Source: Dactylosporangium vinaceum (GTDB taxonomy: Bacteria; Actinomycetota; Actinomycetes; Mycobacteriales; Micromonosporaceae). From it: a stretch of 64,000 nucleotides of DNA. Positions 35,480 through 44,633 of this stretch are shown here, piece by piece. Each line of letters opens with the position of its first letter. Position 1 is the stretch's first letter. A program made the translations under genes and the position numbers. The notes beneath the pieces are model-generated. The model was not told where the DNA came from and made no database searches. It worked only from the letters and a program-made list of their open reading frames with translations. The stretch is from NCBI RefSeq assembly GCF_019904175.1, contig NZ_CP061913.1:2604001-2668000 (forward strand), read 5' to 3'.

Positions 35480-35552
35480 GCCCGGGTAGCCCAACGGAAG
35501 AGGCGTCTGGTTCAGGGCCAGAAGGTTGGAGGTTCGAATCCTCTGCCGGGTA
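35480..35552 (+). tRNA. tRNA with anticodon CAG (Leu by codon), class I body
   Basis: It starts 1 nt after the previous tRNA. Acceptor GCCCGGG/GCCGGGT (G-U at 1-72, mismatch at 7-66), D arm GCC/GGC with the same loop type as the CAA tRNA, anticodon arm TCTGG-TTCAGGG-CCAGA, a 5-nt variable loop, T arm GGAGG/CCTCT and A73. Anticodon CAG (35513-35515) reads CUG, yet the body is class I. It is related in sequence to the CAA tRNA, suggesting a common origin. Confidence 0.75.
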
Positions 35553-35566
35553 CGCAGGTGCAGTTC

Positions 35567-35651
35567 GGAAGGTTGGCCGAGAGGTAAGGCTGCGGCTTGC
35601 TAAGCCGTCGACGGGGGCGACCCCGCGGGGGTTCGATCCCCTCACTTTCCG
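35567..35651 (+). tRNA. tRNA-Ser (anticodon GCT)
   Basis: An 85-nt class II tRNA. Acceptor GGAAGGT/ACTTTCC (one G-U), anticodon arm with loop TTGCTAA (anticodon GCT at 35599-35601), a long variable arm built on GGGG/CCCC pairing, T arm GGGGG/CCCTC and discriminator G73. All are consistent with serine identity. Confidence 0.85.
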
Positions 35652-35671
35652 CGACCACAACTTCACAGCCT

Positions 35672-35757
35672 GGGAAGGCCAGCCGATTGGTGCCGGCACC
35701 CGTCTCGAAAACGGCGTTGGGTCAACGCCCGTGTGGGTTCGACTCCCACCCTTCCCG
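35672..35757 (+). tRNA. tRNA-Ser (anticodon CGA), unusual 8-9 positions
   Basis: An 86-nt class II tRNA. Perfect acceptor GGGAAGG/CCTTCCC, G73, perfect T arm GTGGG/CCCAC, and a variable arm GGCGTT/AACGCC of 6 bp. The anticodon loop CTCGAAA gives CGA. Positions 8-9 are CC(A) instead of T8-R9, and the anticodon stem starts with a C-C mismatch. Serine identity is likely, but the core is divergent. Confidence 0.8.
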
Positions 35758-35908
35758 CTCGCCAGTAGGCCGACGACGGCGGTGAATGAGCCGCTGAGCC
35801 GTTTTGGCCAGCCGCCCTAGGCCCGCGTCTACCTCGGAGCGCTCGGAGGCGCTGAGGGGCCTCTCGTGCCACACCGGAAACATCGCATCGCTCCCTCGTC
35901 AGTCCCGC

Positions 35909-35930
35909 ATCAGGACGACTTCGTCCTGAT
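35909..35930 (-). terminator. Perfect hairpin downstream of GT2 gene
   Basis: ATCAGGACGA and its complement TCGTCCTGAT form a 10-bp stem 40 nt beyond the GT2 stop. No T-run follows on the minus strand, so it may be an RNA-stabilising hairpin or a weak terminator. Confidence 0.4.
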
Positions 35931-35969
35931 ACCGAGACGACGAACGGCGGCGGCGAAACCGGACAGCGA

Positions 35970-36866
35970 TCAGCGCGGGCGGCCGAACGCATATTTGGTG
36001 AGCACCCGCACACTCTCCGTGCTGCGCTGCTTCGCCGCCGCCGGCAGCATCGTGAGCGCATGGATCCGCGACGAGAGATGCCACCGTGCGGCCTTCGCGG
36101 CCCGCGGCCAGCCGTGCGCATCCATCTGCTCCGCGGCCGCGAGGAAGAACGACCGCGCCTCACTGAACCGGTTGCCGGTGACCGCCGTCGACGCCGAGAG
36201 GCTCTCGTTGTGCCGCCGATACTGGAACACCGTCACGTCGTCGGCGACGAGTGACCCACCCCGGGCAACAAGCGCCAGGATGAGCTTGAGGTCCTGGATC
36301 ACCTTCAGCTCGAGGTCGAAGCCGACCGCCTGGACCTCGCGGGTGCTCCACACGAGCGACGGAAAATACAGCCAGTTGCCGCGCAGCAGGCTCACCGCCA
36401 GGTCCTCGCCCGTGAGCCGGGTGGTGCCGGCGACCCTGGGGGAGTACACCCGCCGCTTCGTCGTGTCCGCAAGCGTCTTGACGACCGCCCCGTCCGACCC
36501 GATGACCTCGACGCCCGGCTGGATCAGCACGGCGTCGGGGTGCTGCCCGATCAGGTCGTGCACGCGCGCCACGTAGCCGGGCAGCATGACGTCGTCGCAC
36601 CCCATCATGCTCAGGAACGGCGCCTCGGCCCGGTCGACGCACTGCTGGAAGTTGCGCGTGATACCGAGGTTCTGCGGATTGCGGTGGTACCGCACCGACG
36701 GATGCCCCAGCCCCGCGAAGTACTCCGGCACCCCGGTCACCCGCTCCGCCGGATTGTCGTCGAACACGGTGAGGCGCCACCGGTCGTCGGTCTGCGCGAG
36801 CACGCTCTCCACCGCGGTCCGGAGCAACGGCAGCTCACCGTAGTGCGGCAGCATGATGTCGAGCAC
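35970..36866 (-). CDS. GT2-family glycosyltransferase
   Basis: GT-A fold transferase of 298 residues: N-terminal LDIMLPHYGELPLLRTAVESV, nucleotide site VFDDNP, DxD-type metal motif in MMGCDDVMLPGY, and a QDLKLIL acceptor-side acid. It transfers a sugar to a surface polysaccharide or lipid; donor and acceptor are unknown. The GTG start is the only one before the conserved first strand. The gene stands alone. Confidence 0.85.
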   Translation of the reverse strand: MLDIMLPHYGELPLLRTAVESVLAQTDDRWRLTVFDDNPAERVTGVPEYFAGLGHPSVRYHRNPQNLGITRNFQQCVDRAEAPFLSMMGCDDVMLPGYVARVHDLIGQHPDAVLIQPGVEVIGSDGAVVKTLADTTKRRVYSPRVAGTTRLTGEDLAVSLLRGNWLYFPSLVWSTREVQAVGFDLELKVIQDLKLILALVARGGSLVADDVTVFQYRRHNESLSASTAVTGNRFSEARSFFLAAAEQMDAHGWPRAAKAARWHLSSRIHALTMLPAAAKQRSTESVRVLTKYAFGRPR

Positions 36867-36927
36867 CGGCCGATCCTAGCCGCCGCCGCACCGCCACCCC
36901 CGCCGCCGGTGCCGCCCGGGCGGCGCA

Positions 36928-36966
36928 GAAAAAAACCGGCCCGCTCGTGACAACGAGCGGGCCGGT
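36928..36966 (-). terminator. Intrinsic terminator of the 850-residue protein gene
   Basis: A 14-bp perfect stem (36935-36948 with 36953-36966) with a 4-nt loop. Seven A's on the + strand follow it, read as a U-run on the minus strand, 15 nt after the stop of the upstream minus-strand gene. Confidence 0.92.
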
Positions 36967-36980
36967 CGGGTGCGTCTGAA

Positions 36981-39533
36981 TCAGTGTCGGGCTCGCCGCG
37001 GACCGGCCGGGGGCTGGCCCGCCGCGGCGCGCTTCGAGGCGTGCTCCGCGGGGGCCGGGGAGTCCTCGTCCCAGGCCTTGGCCTTGCGGATCTCGTCGAA
37101 GAAGCCGAGCAGCCGGTCGAGCTCCTGCGTGCTCGTCTTGTCGTCGGCCCGGACGGTCTTGCCCTTCTTGTTGTGCGAGCGGATCTCGCGGCCGGTGGCC
37201 GTCGAGCCCGTGTCGTCGAACTCGCTCTCGTCCGACATCGGGGCCCGCGGCGCCGGCATGCGGCCGGTCGGCTCCTCGAGGTGCCGGTTCGGCGGCGGCG
37301 AGACCGGCTCGAAGTGGTGGTTGTCGTAGTCCGGCGCGTCGAAGCTGTACCCCTGCTGCGGGCCGGCCGGGTGCAGCGGCTGGTCCTCGCGGTGGAACGC
37401 GCGCGGCGGCGCGACGTGCACGTCCGGGTGCATGGGCGCGTGCCCGTTGAACCCGCCGTTGTAGCCGTTGGGCGGCTGCGGCTGCGCGTGCCCGTTGAAG
37501 CCCCCGGGTGCGGCGTACCCGTTCGCCACCGGCCGCTGACCGTTGACGTGCCCGTGTCCGTTGGAAGGAGCGTGCCCGTTGACCGGAGCGTGGCCGTTGA
37601 CCGGGCCGCCGGCCGGGTGCTGCGGACCGGGCACGACCGGCACCATCGGCGTCGTCGCGTCCGGAGCGCCGTTGCGGAAGGCCGCCGCCGGGAACGAGCC
37701 GGTGGTCTCACCGGGCCGCTGGCGGGGCTGCTGCGGGGGCATGGGCGGCATCGGCGGCTCGGTGGCCGGGTAGCCACCGCCCCGCCCGGGCCGCTGCGAA
37801 CCGTTCGGGGTCAGCGGCGAGAACGAGCCCGTCGGCTCGCCGACCGCCGGGAACGCCCCCGTGTGGTGGCTGCCGTTGCGCTGCGGCGGCTGCTGGACAT
37901 GCGGCGGCTGCTGCCCGTGCGATTGCGGCGGAGCCGGCCGGTCGAACGCGGTGGTCGGCGCGTCCGCGGGCGGGAAGGCCGGGAACGAGCCGGTCCGGGA
38001 GCCGGCGCGGTCGGAGTACCCGCGCTCGTAGTCCTGCTCGGGCGCGTTGGAGCGGGGCACCGTCGGGTGCGCGCCGGACGGGTGGCCGTTCGCGGGCCGC
38101 CCGTCGACGAGGTACGGCCCGTTCGCGTCGCCGTGGCGTCCGTGCCGCGGGCCCTCGGCCGCCGCCGGCGTGACGGTCGGGAATGAGCCGCTCGTCGTCG
38201 GGGTCGAGGGCGAGACCAGCTCGACCTCGCCCGGCTCCGGCAGCGAGTCGAGCAGGCCGGTGGCGAGGATGAACACGTTCGGGGCGGCGCCGCGCGGCAC
38301 GGTGATGTACGCCCGCTTCCGCGCGTCGATCGGCAGCTTCTCGAGGACCTCGGCGATCGTGTGGGCCGGCGGCGGGATCTCGGCCGCGTTCGGCGCACCG
38401 ACGATCACGGCGCAGCGGTTGACGTCCACCGGGAGGCTGCGGACCCAGTCGGCCGGGTCGTTGAGGTGCTGCGGGCGGACCCACAGGCCGGCCTGCACGA
38501 CCTCGAGCACCCAGCCGGAGCCCAGGTCGAAGGTGGCCTGGCCGGCCGCCTCGCCGAGCACGTCGGGGCAGGGGTTGATCCAGTCGACCGGGCGGGGGGC
38601 GCCGTTGCGGGGCGCGTGCCACAGCTCGCGGGCGAAGGTCCGCCAGCGGGGCAGGCCCTTGTGGTCGATGGTGACGACGGCCCGCTGGCCGGCGGGGGCG
38701 CACAGCGGCAGGCCGGTGCGCACGTGCACGGCCCGGCCGAGCACGTCGGCGACGACCGGTCCGACGGGGCCGTCGGCGATCGGGTTCTGGCCGTAGGGCG
38801 TGAACACGCAGCGGTCGGCGGCCAGCGTCGGCACCGAGGTGACCGCGCGGGCCAGCTCGTCGCGGTGCAGCGGCTCGTCGCCCGGGTGCCCGAGGATCAT
38901 CGAGGGGTTCTCGTGGTCGGTCGGCACCGAGTACGCCAGGTCGGTCACGCTGCCGACCCGGCGGCGGTGCAGCCACAGGCCGGCCGGGATCTGGTCGAGG
39001 ACCAGGTCGCCGGGGAGCTCGGGAATCTCGCTGCACAGGTCCGACTCCCACGCGGGGGCCGGGAAGCGCCAGCCGACCCGGACCGCGGGCGCGCCGGTGC
39101 GGAACCGCCAGAAGCCGCCGGGCCGCTGCTCGCCGCGCCCGACCGGGGCGAAGAGCGAGCCGCCGGGGACGCCCAGGAGCGGGCCGGCCGCGGCGATGAC
39201 GTCGATGCCGAGCCGCATGGCGATCATGTGCGCGGCCGCTGGGCGCTCATTGGTGGCGCAGGCGCCGTCCCAGGCGACGAAGCGCATCGCGGCGAACCCG
39301 CGGGGCAGGCCGTTGGCGAGGACCTCGGCCAGCTCCTCGATCATCGCGGGCTGCAGCTTCACCGTATGGGAGCTGATCACCACCGCGCACTCGGCCGACC
39401 CGTGCGGCGAGACGACAAGCGCCGCCGCGCCCGGGCTGGGCTCGTCACCGGAGTGGACGACCGCGCCGGCCCCGAGCCAGGAAACCTTCATCCCGGGCCA
39501 GTGGCGCAGCCGCACCTGCATCGCCGTGCTCAT
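36981..39533 (-). CDS. Large protein with folded N-half and disordered repeat-rich C-half
   Basis: Protein of 850 residues; I do not recognise the family. Residues 1-440 look folded, with two similar halves each containing a valine-rich beta/alpha core. Residues 445-800 are low-complexity Pro/Gly/Asn/Gln. They carry five copies of a [ST]G[SA]F[PS] motif (about 452, 513, 560, 568 and 613) and a His-rich stretch of tandem NGHAP-type repeats. The last 50 residues are charged, with a helix (TSTQELDRLLGFFDEIRKAK). There is no signal peptide or membrane helix. It may be a scaffold. It ends at a strong terminator. Confidence 0.7.
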   Translation of the reverse strand: MSTAMQVRLRHWPGMKVSWLGAGAVVHSGDEPSPGAAALVVSPHGSAECAVVISSHTVKLQPAMIEELAEVLANGLPRGFAAMRFVAWDGACATNERPAAAHMIAMRLGIDVIAAAGPLLGVPGGSLFAPVGRGEQRPGGFWRFRTGAPAVRVGWRFPAPAWESDLCSEIPELPGDLVLDQIPAGLWLHRRRVGSVTDLAYSVPTDHENPSMILGHPGDEPLHRDELARAVTSVPTLAADRCVFTPYGQNPIADGPVGPVVADVLGRAVHVRTGLPLCAPAGQRAVVTIDHKGLPRWRTFARELWHAPRNGAPRPVDWINPCPDVLGEAAGQATFDLGSGWVLEVVQAGLWVRPQHLNDPADWVRSLPVDVNRCAVIVGAPNAAEIPPPAHTIAEVLEKLPIDARKRAYITVPRGAAPNVFILATGLLDSLPEPGEVELVSPSTPTTSGSFPTVTPAAAEGPRHGRHGDANGPYLVDGRPANGHPSGAHPTVPRSNAPEQDYERGYSDRAGSRTGSFPAFPPADAPTTAFDRPAPPQSHGQQPPHVQQPPQRNGSHHTGAFPAVGEPTGSFSPLTPNGSQRPGRGGGYPATEPPMPPMPPQQPRQRPGETTGSFPAAAFRNGAPDATTPMVPVVPGPQHPAGGPVNGHAPVNGHAPSNGHGHVNGQRPVANGYAAPGGFNGHAQPQPPNGYNGGFNGHAPMHPDVHVAPPRAFHREDQPLHPAGPQQGYSFDAPDYDNHHFEPVSPPPNRHLEEPTGRMPAPRAPMSDESEFDDTGSTATGREIRSHNKKGKTVRADDKTSTQELDRLLGFFDEIRKAKAWDEDSPAPAEHASKRAAAGQPPAGPRRARH

Positions 39534-39875
39534 GCAGACCTCTCAGCGCTATGGAGCCGTGCTCCGCAGAGGGCGGCTGCCGGCCGCGCGACCACCGTCC
39601 GAGCCGACGGCCGCGAACGGCCCGGCATGTCCGGTGTGCAGGCTGCAAGCGGGCAGCAACGAGACAAGATTGCCCTCCGTCGGGTGTGCCACGAGCGGTG
39701 CAGTGTGGAGGGGGTTCCACGCCGATCACCGCAGGACAGCTCTGCCGGATCGTACCGCGCTGAGTGACGGACGCAACCATCTCGTTTGTCCGCGAACGGG
39801 TGCGAGAACGCGAACCGGCGGGGGGATTGCGCCCGATTTGCTAGTCTTGGTAGTGACTTCTCCGGAGAGTTGCTC
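39534..39875. other. 342-bp divergent control region without genes
   Basis: It lies between the 850-residue protein gene and the DUF2334 gene, which point away from each other. Only one weak promoter-like pair is visible: TTGCGC (39827) and TAGTGA (39851), 18 bp apart, facing the deacetylase. No repeats or RNA structures stood out. Confidence 0.4.
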
Positions 39876-41498
39876 ATGCTTCGAGCTGCAGTCCGCCGAA
39901 TACTGGCTGTCACCGTCGGCCCGCTCCGGCGTGCTGCCGCAGTGGTCGTCGGGATCGTGCTGGTCATCGTCGTCGCGTCGACGCTGAGCTCCTGCAAAAC
40001 CTCTCCAATCGGAACTTCCGGGACCGGCCCGTCGCCGGGCCGTTCTCCTGCATACCCGCCGAGCGGGGTGCTCGTCCTGTATGACACGACCGGGCAATAC
40101 GGCTCCCTGGGGGAGCTGTATGCGGTCCAAGCTGGGAATCTGGCCTCCCACTTCGGATCATGGGACGCCGTGCCAGTGACGAAGTACACGCCTGGTTCTA
40201 CCCAGAAGTACCGGTTGACCATCTACATCGGATCGACGTACGACGAGCCGCTGCCGCAATCCTTCCTGACCGACGTGTCCGCCGGCGCCAACGTGCTCTG
40301 GCTCGGGGCCAACCTCTGGCAATTGATCGCAAAGTACCCGGGAATGGGCTTCCAGGCAGCGACGATCGACGATGCGGCGCCGACCGGGATCCGTTACCGC
40401 GGCACGGATTTGACCCGCAGTCCGAGCGCCGGGGGCCTCGTTTCGACGACCTTGAGCCGAGGGGTGTACTCCCACACGCTCGCCGAGGCCGAAATGCCCG
40501 ACGGCCGCTCCCGGCCCTGGGCGGTGCGGGTCGGCGCCGTCACGTTCATCGCCGAGGTGCCGTTCACCTACGTCTCCTTCGACGACCGGTACCTGGTGTT
40601 CGCCGACCTCCTGTTCGACCTGCTCGCGCCGCAGACGAAGGAGCGGCACCGGGCGCTCGTGCGCATCGAGGACGTCGGCCCGCACTCCGATCCGGCCCAG
40701 CTCCGCCAGATCGCCGATTATCTGCATTCGCGTAATGTTCCGTTCGCCGTGGCGGTTTTCCCCGTTTACGACGACGCGGCAGGCGTGTATTCCGGCGGCG
40801 CCCCCGTGCACCGCACGCTGAGCGGATCCCCGCAGGTCGTGGACGCGCTGCGATACATGCAACAGCAGGGCGGAACGCTGATCATGCACGGCTACACCCA
40901 CGGCTTCGCCGGCGCCCCGAATCCGTACGGCGTGAGCGCCGAGGATTACGAGTTCTACCGGGCCCACATCGACGGCGCGGGCACGGTGGCCCTGGACGGC
41001 CCGGTCCCCGGCGACTCGGCGGACTGGGCGCTGGGCCGCCTGGACGCGGCCCGCGCGGAGTGGACGAAAGCGGGCCTGACCCCGCCCTCCATCTGGGAGT
41101 TTCCGCACTACACGGCCAGCGCGGCCGACTACCGGGCGATCGCCGGCGCTCCCGGCATCCAGGCCCGCTACGAGCAGGTCCTGTACTTCAACGGCATCCT
41201 GGGCGGCACCGGAACACGCTCAGTGAGCCAGTACTTCCCATACCTCGTCAAGGACGCATATGGGACGCCGGTCATTCCGGAGACGCTTGGAAACGTTGCA
41301 ACACAAAGATTTAACCAGCACGGTGTCCGCCTGGCCCCCGACCTGCTCGCCTCGGCCAGGCGTCAGCTCGCGGTCCGGGACAACGTGGCGAGCTTCTTCT
41401 ACCACCCCTTCCTGGGCCTGCAGTACCTCCCGGAGCTGATCGAGGGCCTCCAGACGATGGGCTACACCTTCGTGGCCGCCCCCTCGCTGCTGCCGTGA
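39876..41498 (+). CDS. DUF2334 polysaccharide-deacetylase-like lipoprotein
   Basis: Protein of 540 residues. The signal region ends in a lipobox (STLSSC, Cys at about 39). Residues 60-260 form a Rossmann-like domain (GVLVLYDTTGQYG). The C-terminal part is the DUF2334 NodB-related barrel: VRIEDVGPHSDP carries the metal Asp, LIMHGYTHGFAG the HxxxH ligands, and IWEFPHYTAS and FFYHPFLG later motifs. It likely removes acetyl groups from an exopolysaccharide outside the membrane. Preceded by a CGGAGAG ribosome site. Confidence 0.85.
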   Translation: MLRAAVRRILAVTVGPLRRAAAVVVGIVLVIVVASTLSSCKTSPIGTSGTGPSPGRSPAYPPSGVLVLYDTTGQYGSLGELYAVQAGNLASHFGSWDAVPVTKYTPGSTQKYRLTIYIGSTYDEPLPQSFLTDVSAGANVLWLGANLWQLIAKYPGMGFQAATIDDAAPTGIRYRGTDLTRSPSAGGLVSTTLSRGVYSHTLAEAEMPDGRSRPWAVRVGAVTFIAEVPFTYVSFDDRYLVFADLLFDLLAPQTKERHRALVRIEDVGPHSDPAQLRQIADYLHSRNVPFAVAVFPVYDDAAGVYSGGAPVHRTLSGSPQVVDALRYMQQQGGTLIMHGYTHGFAGAPNPYGVSAEDYEFYRAHIDGAGTVALDGPVPGDSADWALGRLDAARAEWTKAGLTPPSIWEFPHYTASAADYRAIAGAPGIQARYEQVLYFNGILGGTGTRSVSQYFPYLVKDAYGTPVIPETLGNVATQRFNQHGVRLAPDLLASARRQLAVRDNVASFFYHPFLGLQYLPELIEGLQTMGYTFVAAPSLLP

Positions 41499-41746
41499 GT
41501 GCACAATCCGAAATCTTGAACGCCTCAAGTCTTTCCGTTTTAACTGACGACCATCACTTCGAGCACACCATTTGCGCACTGCAGAGCGGTCCGTAATCAC
41601 CCGCTCACGCCAGCCCACCGCCGCCGGCGGTCTCCGCGGTCGCCCGGCGCTCGGCGAGCAGCAGCCCGGCCGTCCAGGCGGCGCGATCGACAGGCCGGCC
41701 GAGCGATGAGCGAGCGACCGGGCGCCCGAAGTGGCCGGTGGCCGGG

Positions 41747-42961
41747 TCAGGGCGCGGCGGCGGTCGCGCGGACGGCGGCCGGGGCCGTGGGCGGGGCGGG
41801 GTCGAGGTTGCGGAAGCACAGCAGCGCGGCCGCGGCCAGGGCGCCGACCAGGCCCACCGCGGCGAAGCCCCACGCCGGGGAGCCCAGGTCGATGGCCCAG
41901 CCCGCGAGGGGTGAGCCGATGGCCAGGCCGGCGGTCAGGGAGGAGCCGTGCCAGCCCATCGCCTCGCCGCGGGCGGACGCCGGGACCAGGCGGCTCACCA
42001 GGTCGGCGCTCGCGCTCAAGGTCGGCGCACACAGGACGCCGGCCGGCAGCAGGGTCAGGAACAGCAGCGGCCAGGCGTCGCCGACCAGGCCGGCCGGGAT
42101 CGTGCACACGGCCAGGCCGCCCAGCAGGGCCACGAGCGACAGCGCGCGGGGGAGGGCGCCGTAGACGAAGCCGCCCACGAGCGAGTAGACGGCCCACGCG
42201 GCCAGCAGCGCGCCGACGACCTCGACCCGGCCCGCGTCGCGCAGCACCGCCACGATGCCCAGGTCGGTGCCGGCCAGGACCACAGTGGTGGCGGCGGTCG
42301 CGGCGCAGACGGCCACGAAGCGCGCGGTGAGCCAGTCGCGGCGGCGGACCGGTGCGGCCGCGGGGGCTTCCGTGCCGGAGGGGGAGACGACCGGCGGGTT
42401 GACGATGTAGAGGGCGATGCCGGCCAGGACCATCGTGGCGCCGATCGACCACAGGGCGACCCGGCCCGACAGGGCGCTCGTGAGCAGGACGGCCAGGGGC
42501 GGGCCGGCCATGAAGCTGAGCTCGACCGACATGGAGTCGAGCGCGTAGGCCTGGCGGCGCTGGTCGGCGGGGACCAGGGCGGCGATCGACTGGCGGATCA
42601 CCGAGAAGACCGGGAGCGAGAGGACTCCGGCCACCAGCGCGCCGGCCAGCAGTACACCGAAAGGCAGAAACGGTGCGAAGGCCCAGAAGAGCGCCTCGGC
42701 CACGGTCGTGACCACGAGCATCGGGCGCAGGCCGCGCCGGTCCACGAAGCGGCCGTTGAGCGGGCCGCCGAGCGCCGTGCCGACCGTCAGCGCCGCCCCG
42801 ACCAGACCGGCCGCGCCCCAGCCCTTGTGGAGGTCCAGGGCGACGTGCAGGGTCATGGTCACGCCGATGGCCGTGATCGGTATCCGGGCCAGGAGGGCGA
42901 GCACCATGAGCGACCGCACGCCCGGTAGGGCGAGAACGCGGCGGTAGGGGTCGAGACGCAT
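41747..42961 (-). CDS. MFS transporter (efflux type)
   Basis: Protein of 404 residues with 12 predicted membrane helices. It has the MFS loop motif between helices 2 and 3 (GRFVDRRGLRPML) and a second half repeating the fold (GGFVYGALPRALS). It is similar to sugar/drug efflux MFS proteins of actinomycetes; the substrate is unknown. It stands alone between a 248-bp gap, in which I see nothing clear, and the lipoprotein gene. Confidence 0.87.
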   Translation of the reverse strand: MRLDPYRRVLALPGVRSLMVLALLARIPITAIGVTMTLHVALDLHKGWGAAGLVGAALTVGTALGGPLNGRFVDRRGLRPMLVVTTVAEALFWAFAPFLPFGVLLAGALVAGVLSLPVFSVIRQSIAALVPADQRRQAYALDSMSVELSFMAGPPLAVLLTSALSGRVALWSIGATMVLAGIALYIVNPPVVSPSGTEAPAAAPVRRRDWLTARFVAVCAATAATTVVLAGTDLGIVAVLRDAGRVEVVGALLAAWAVYSLVGGFVYGALPRALSLVALLGGLAVCTIPAGLVGDAWPLLFLTLLPAGVLCAPTLSASADLVSRLVPASARGEAMGWHGSSLTAGLAIGSPLAGWAIDLGSPAWGFAAVGLVGALAAAALLCFRNLDPAPPTAPAAVRATAAAP

Positions 42962-43078
42962 GAGGACATCATGGCGGCCGGGTACGACAGAAAATCCCGC
43001 CCGGCGGGTAAGAATGCCCGGGAACCGATCGACACCCCCCGCAGTCCAATGAGCAAGACCTATGGATGGAGCTGAACC

Positions 43079-43636
43079 ATGAAGTCCCGGATCCTCGTTG
43101 CCGCCCTGCTCACACTCACCCTGGCCGCCTGTTCGGACGACCCCGGCCAGGCCGATGCCGCCGCGAGTGGGGCCGCGACGACCGGCGGGGTCCCCGCGAG
43201 CAGCAGCAGTGCGGGAGCGGCCGGCGGCAGCCCCGCGGCCGGCACGAGCGCCGGGCCGAACACGGACCCCAGCTCGAAGGCCAACGCGGGCGGCAACCAG
43301 ACGGCCACGGACACGCTCGTGTCGTTCACCCGGACCGGCGGCCTGGCCGGCAACAACGACTCGCTCGTCGTGCGCCCGGACGGCTCGTACACCATCCAGA
43401 CCAAGCAGGCCAAGCGGGACGGCAAACTGACCGACGAGGAGCTGGGCGCGCTCAAGGCGGCCCTGGCCTCGACCGACTTCAACAAGCTGCCGACCAACAA
43501 CGACAGCGGCGCGGTCGCCGACGCGTACACCTACACGATCACCTACGGCGGGAAGCAGATCACGGCGAAGGACGGGTCCATCCCGCCCGCCCTCCAGCCG
43601 GTGATCAGCGCGCTAGGCGCCTTCCTCAGCAAGTAG
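43079..43636 (+). CDS. Lipoprotein, hypothetical
   Basis: Protein of 185 residues: signal peptide with lipobox LAAC (Cys 18), an Ala/Ser/Gly-rich linker (20-75) and a small domain (VSFTRTGGLAGNNDSLVVRP, DEELGALKAALASTDF, YTITYGGKQITAKD). This kind of domain occurs in many actinobacterial lipoproteins with no known function. Its stop overlaps the convergent aldo-keto reductase by 24 nt. Confidence 0.75.
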   Translation: MKSRILVAALLTLTLAACSDDPGQADAAASGAATTGGVPASSSSAGAAGGSPAAGTSAGPNTDPSSKANAGGNQTATDTLVSFTRTGGLAGNNDSLVVRPDGSYTIQTKQAKRDGKLTDEELGALKAALASTDFNKLPTNNDSGAVADAYTYTITYGGKQITAKDGSIPPALQPVISALGAFLSK

Positions 43637-44611
43637 CCCGTCGATCCGGTCCAGCTCCTCGGGGGACAGCGGCAGGTTCTGCAGTGCCCCGAGGTTGTCC
43701 AGCAGCTGCTTGACGCTCGACGCCCCGATGATCAGCGAGGTGACCCGCGGGTCGCGCAGTGCCCAGGCCAGTGCGAGCTGGGCCAGGCTCTGGCCGCGCC
43801 CGCGGGCCACCTCGTCCAGGGCCCGGATGAGCCGGAGCCGGGCCGGGGTGAGGTCGCTCTCGTTGAGGAAGCGGCTGGTGCGCACCCGCGAATCCTCAGG
43901 GATGCCATCGAGGTACCGGTTGGTCAGCAGCCCCTGCGCGAGCGGCGAGAACGGGATGCAGCCCGCCCCGGCCTCCTCGAGCGCGCCGAGCAGTTCGGGC
44001 TCGATCCAGCGGTCGAGCATCGAGTACCGCGGCTGGTGGATCAGCAGCGGCGTGCCCAGCTCGCGCAGGATGCGCGCGGCGGCGACCGTCTGCTCGGCGC
44101 TGTAGTTGGAGATGCCCACGTAGAGGGCCTTGCCCGAGCGCACCGCCGCGTCCAGGGCGCCCATCGTCTCCTCGAGCGGGGTGTCGGGGTCGGGGCGGTG
44201 CGAGTAGAAGATGTCGACGTAGTCGAGGCCCATCCGGCTCAGCGACTGGTCGAGGGAGGCCAGGACGTACTTCCGCGACCCCCACTCCCCGTAGGGCCCG
44301 GGCCACATGTCGTAGCCGGCCTTCGTGGAGATGATGAGCTCGTCGCGGTAGGGGCGCAGGTCGTCGGCCAGGATCCGCCCGAAGTTGCGCTCGGCCGACC
44401 CCGGCGGCGGCCCGTAGTTGTTCGCCAGGTCGAAGTGCGTGACGCCCTCGTCGAACGCGCGCCGGACGATGGCCCGCTGCGAGTCGAGGGACCGCTCGTC
44501 GCCGAAGTTGTGCCACAGCCCGAGCGAGATGGCCGGCAGCTTGAGCCCGCTGCGGCCGCTGCGCCGGTAGAGCATGTCCTGGTATCGGCCCGAAGCCGCC
44601 TCGTACACCAC
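43613..44611 (-). CDS. Aldo-keto reductase, YghZ/Kv-beta-like
   Basis: Protein of 332 residues with the YghZ signature YRRSGRSGLKLPAISLGLWHNFGD. The full catalytic tetrad is present: Asp and Tyr in DLANNYG, Lys in ISTKAGY and His in YSHRPD. NADPH-site residues lie in IIGASSVKQLLDN. Members reduce aldehydes such as L-glyceraldehyde-3-phosphate or methylglyoxal. The GTG at 44611 (VVYEAASGRY) was chosen over the ATG at 44575 because YghZ proteins start this far upstream. It is divergent from the receiver gene with a 22-bp gap. Confidence 0.9.
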   Translation of the reverse strand: MVYEAASGRYQDMLYRRSGRSGLKLPAISLGLWHNFGDERSLDSQRAIVRRAFDEGVTHFDLANNYGPPPGSAERNFGRILADDLRPYRDELIISTKAGYDMWPGPYGEWGSRKYVLASLDQSLSRMGLDYVDIFYSHRPDPDTPLEETMGALDAAVRSGKALYVGISNYSAEQTVAAARILRELGTPLLIHQPRYSMLDRWIEPELLGALEEAGAGCIPFSPLAQGLLTNRYLDGIPEDSRVRTSRFLNESDLTPARLRLIRALDEVARGRGQSLAQLALAWALRDPRVTSLIIGASSVKQLLDNLGALQNLPLSPEELDRIDGLLAEEGA

Positions 44612-44633
44612 ACGGTGATCATAAACTGGCCGA

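Noticed and set aside
34487..35757. Prophage or integrative-element boundary at the tRNA cluster
   Set aside because: No integrase, excisionase, repeat of a tRNA 3' end or phage gene is seen nearby.
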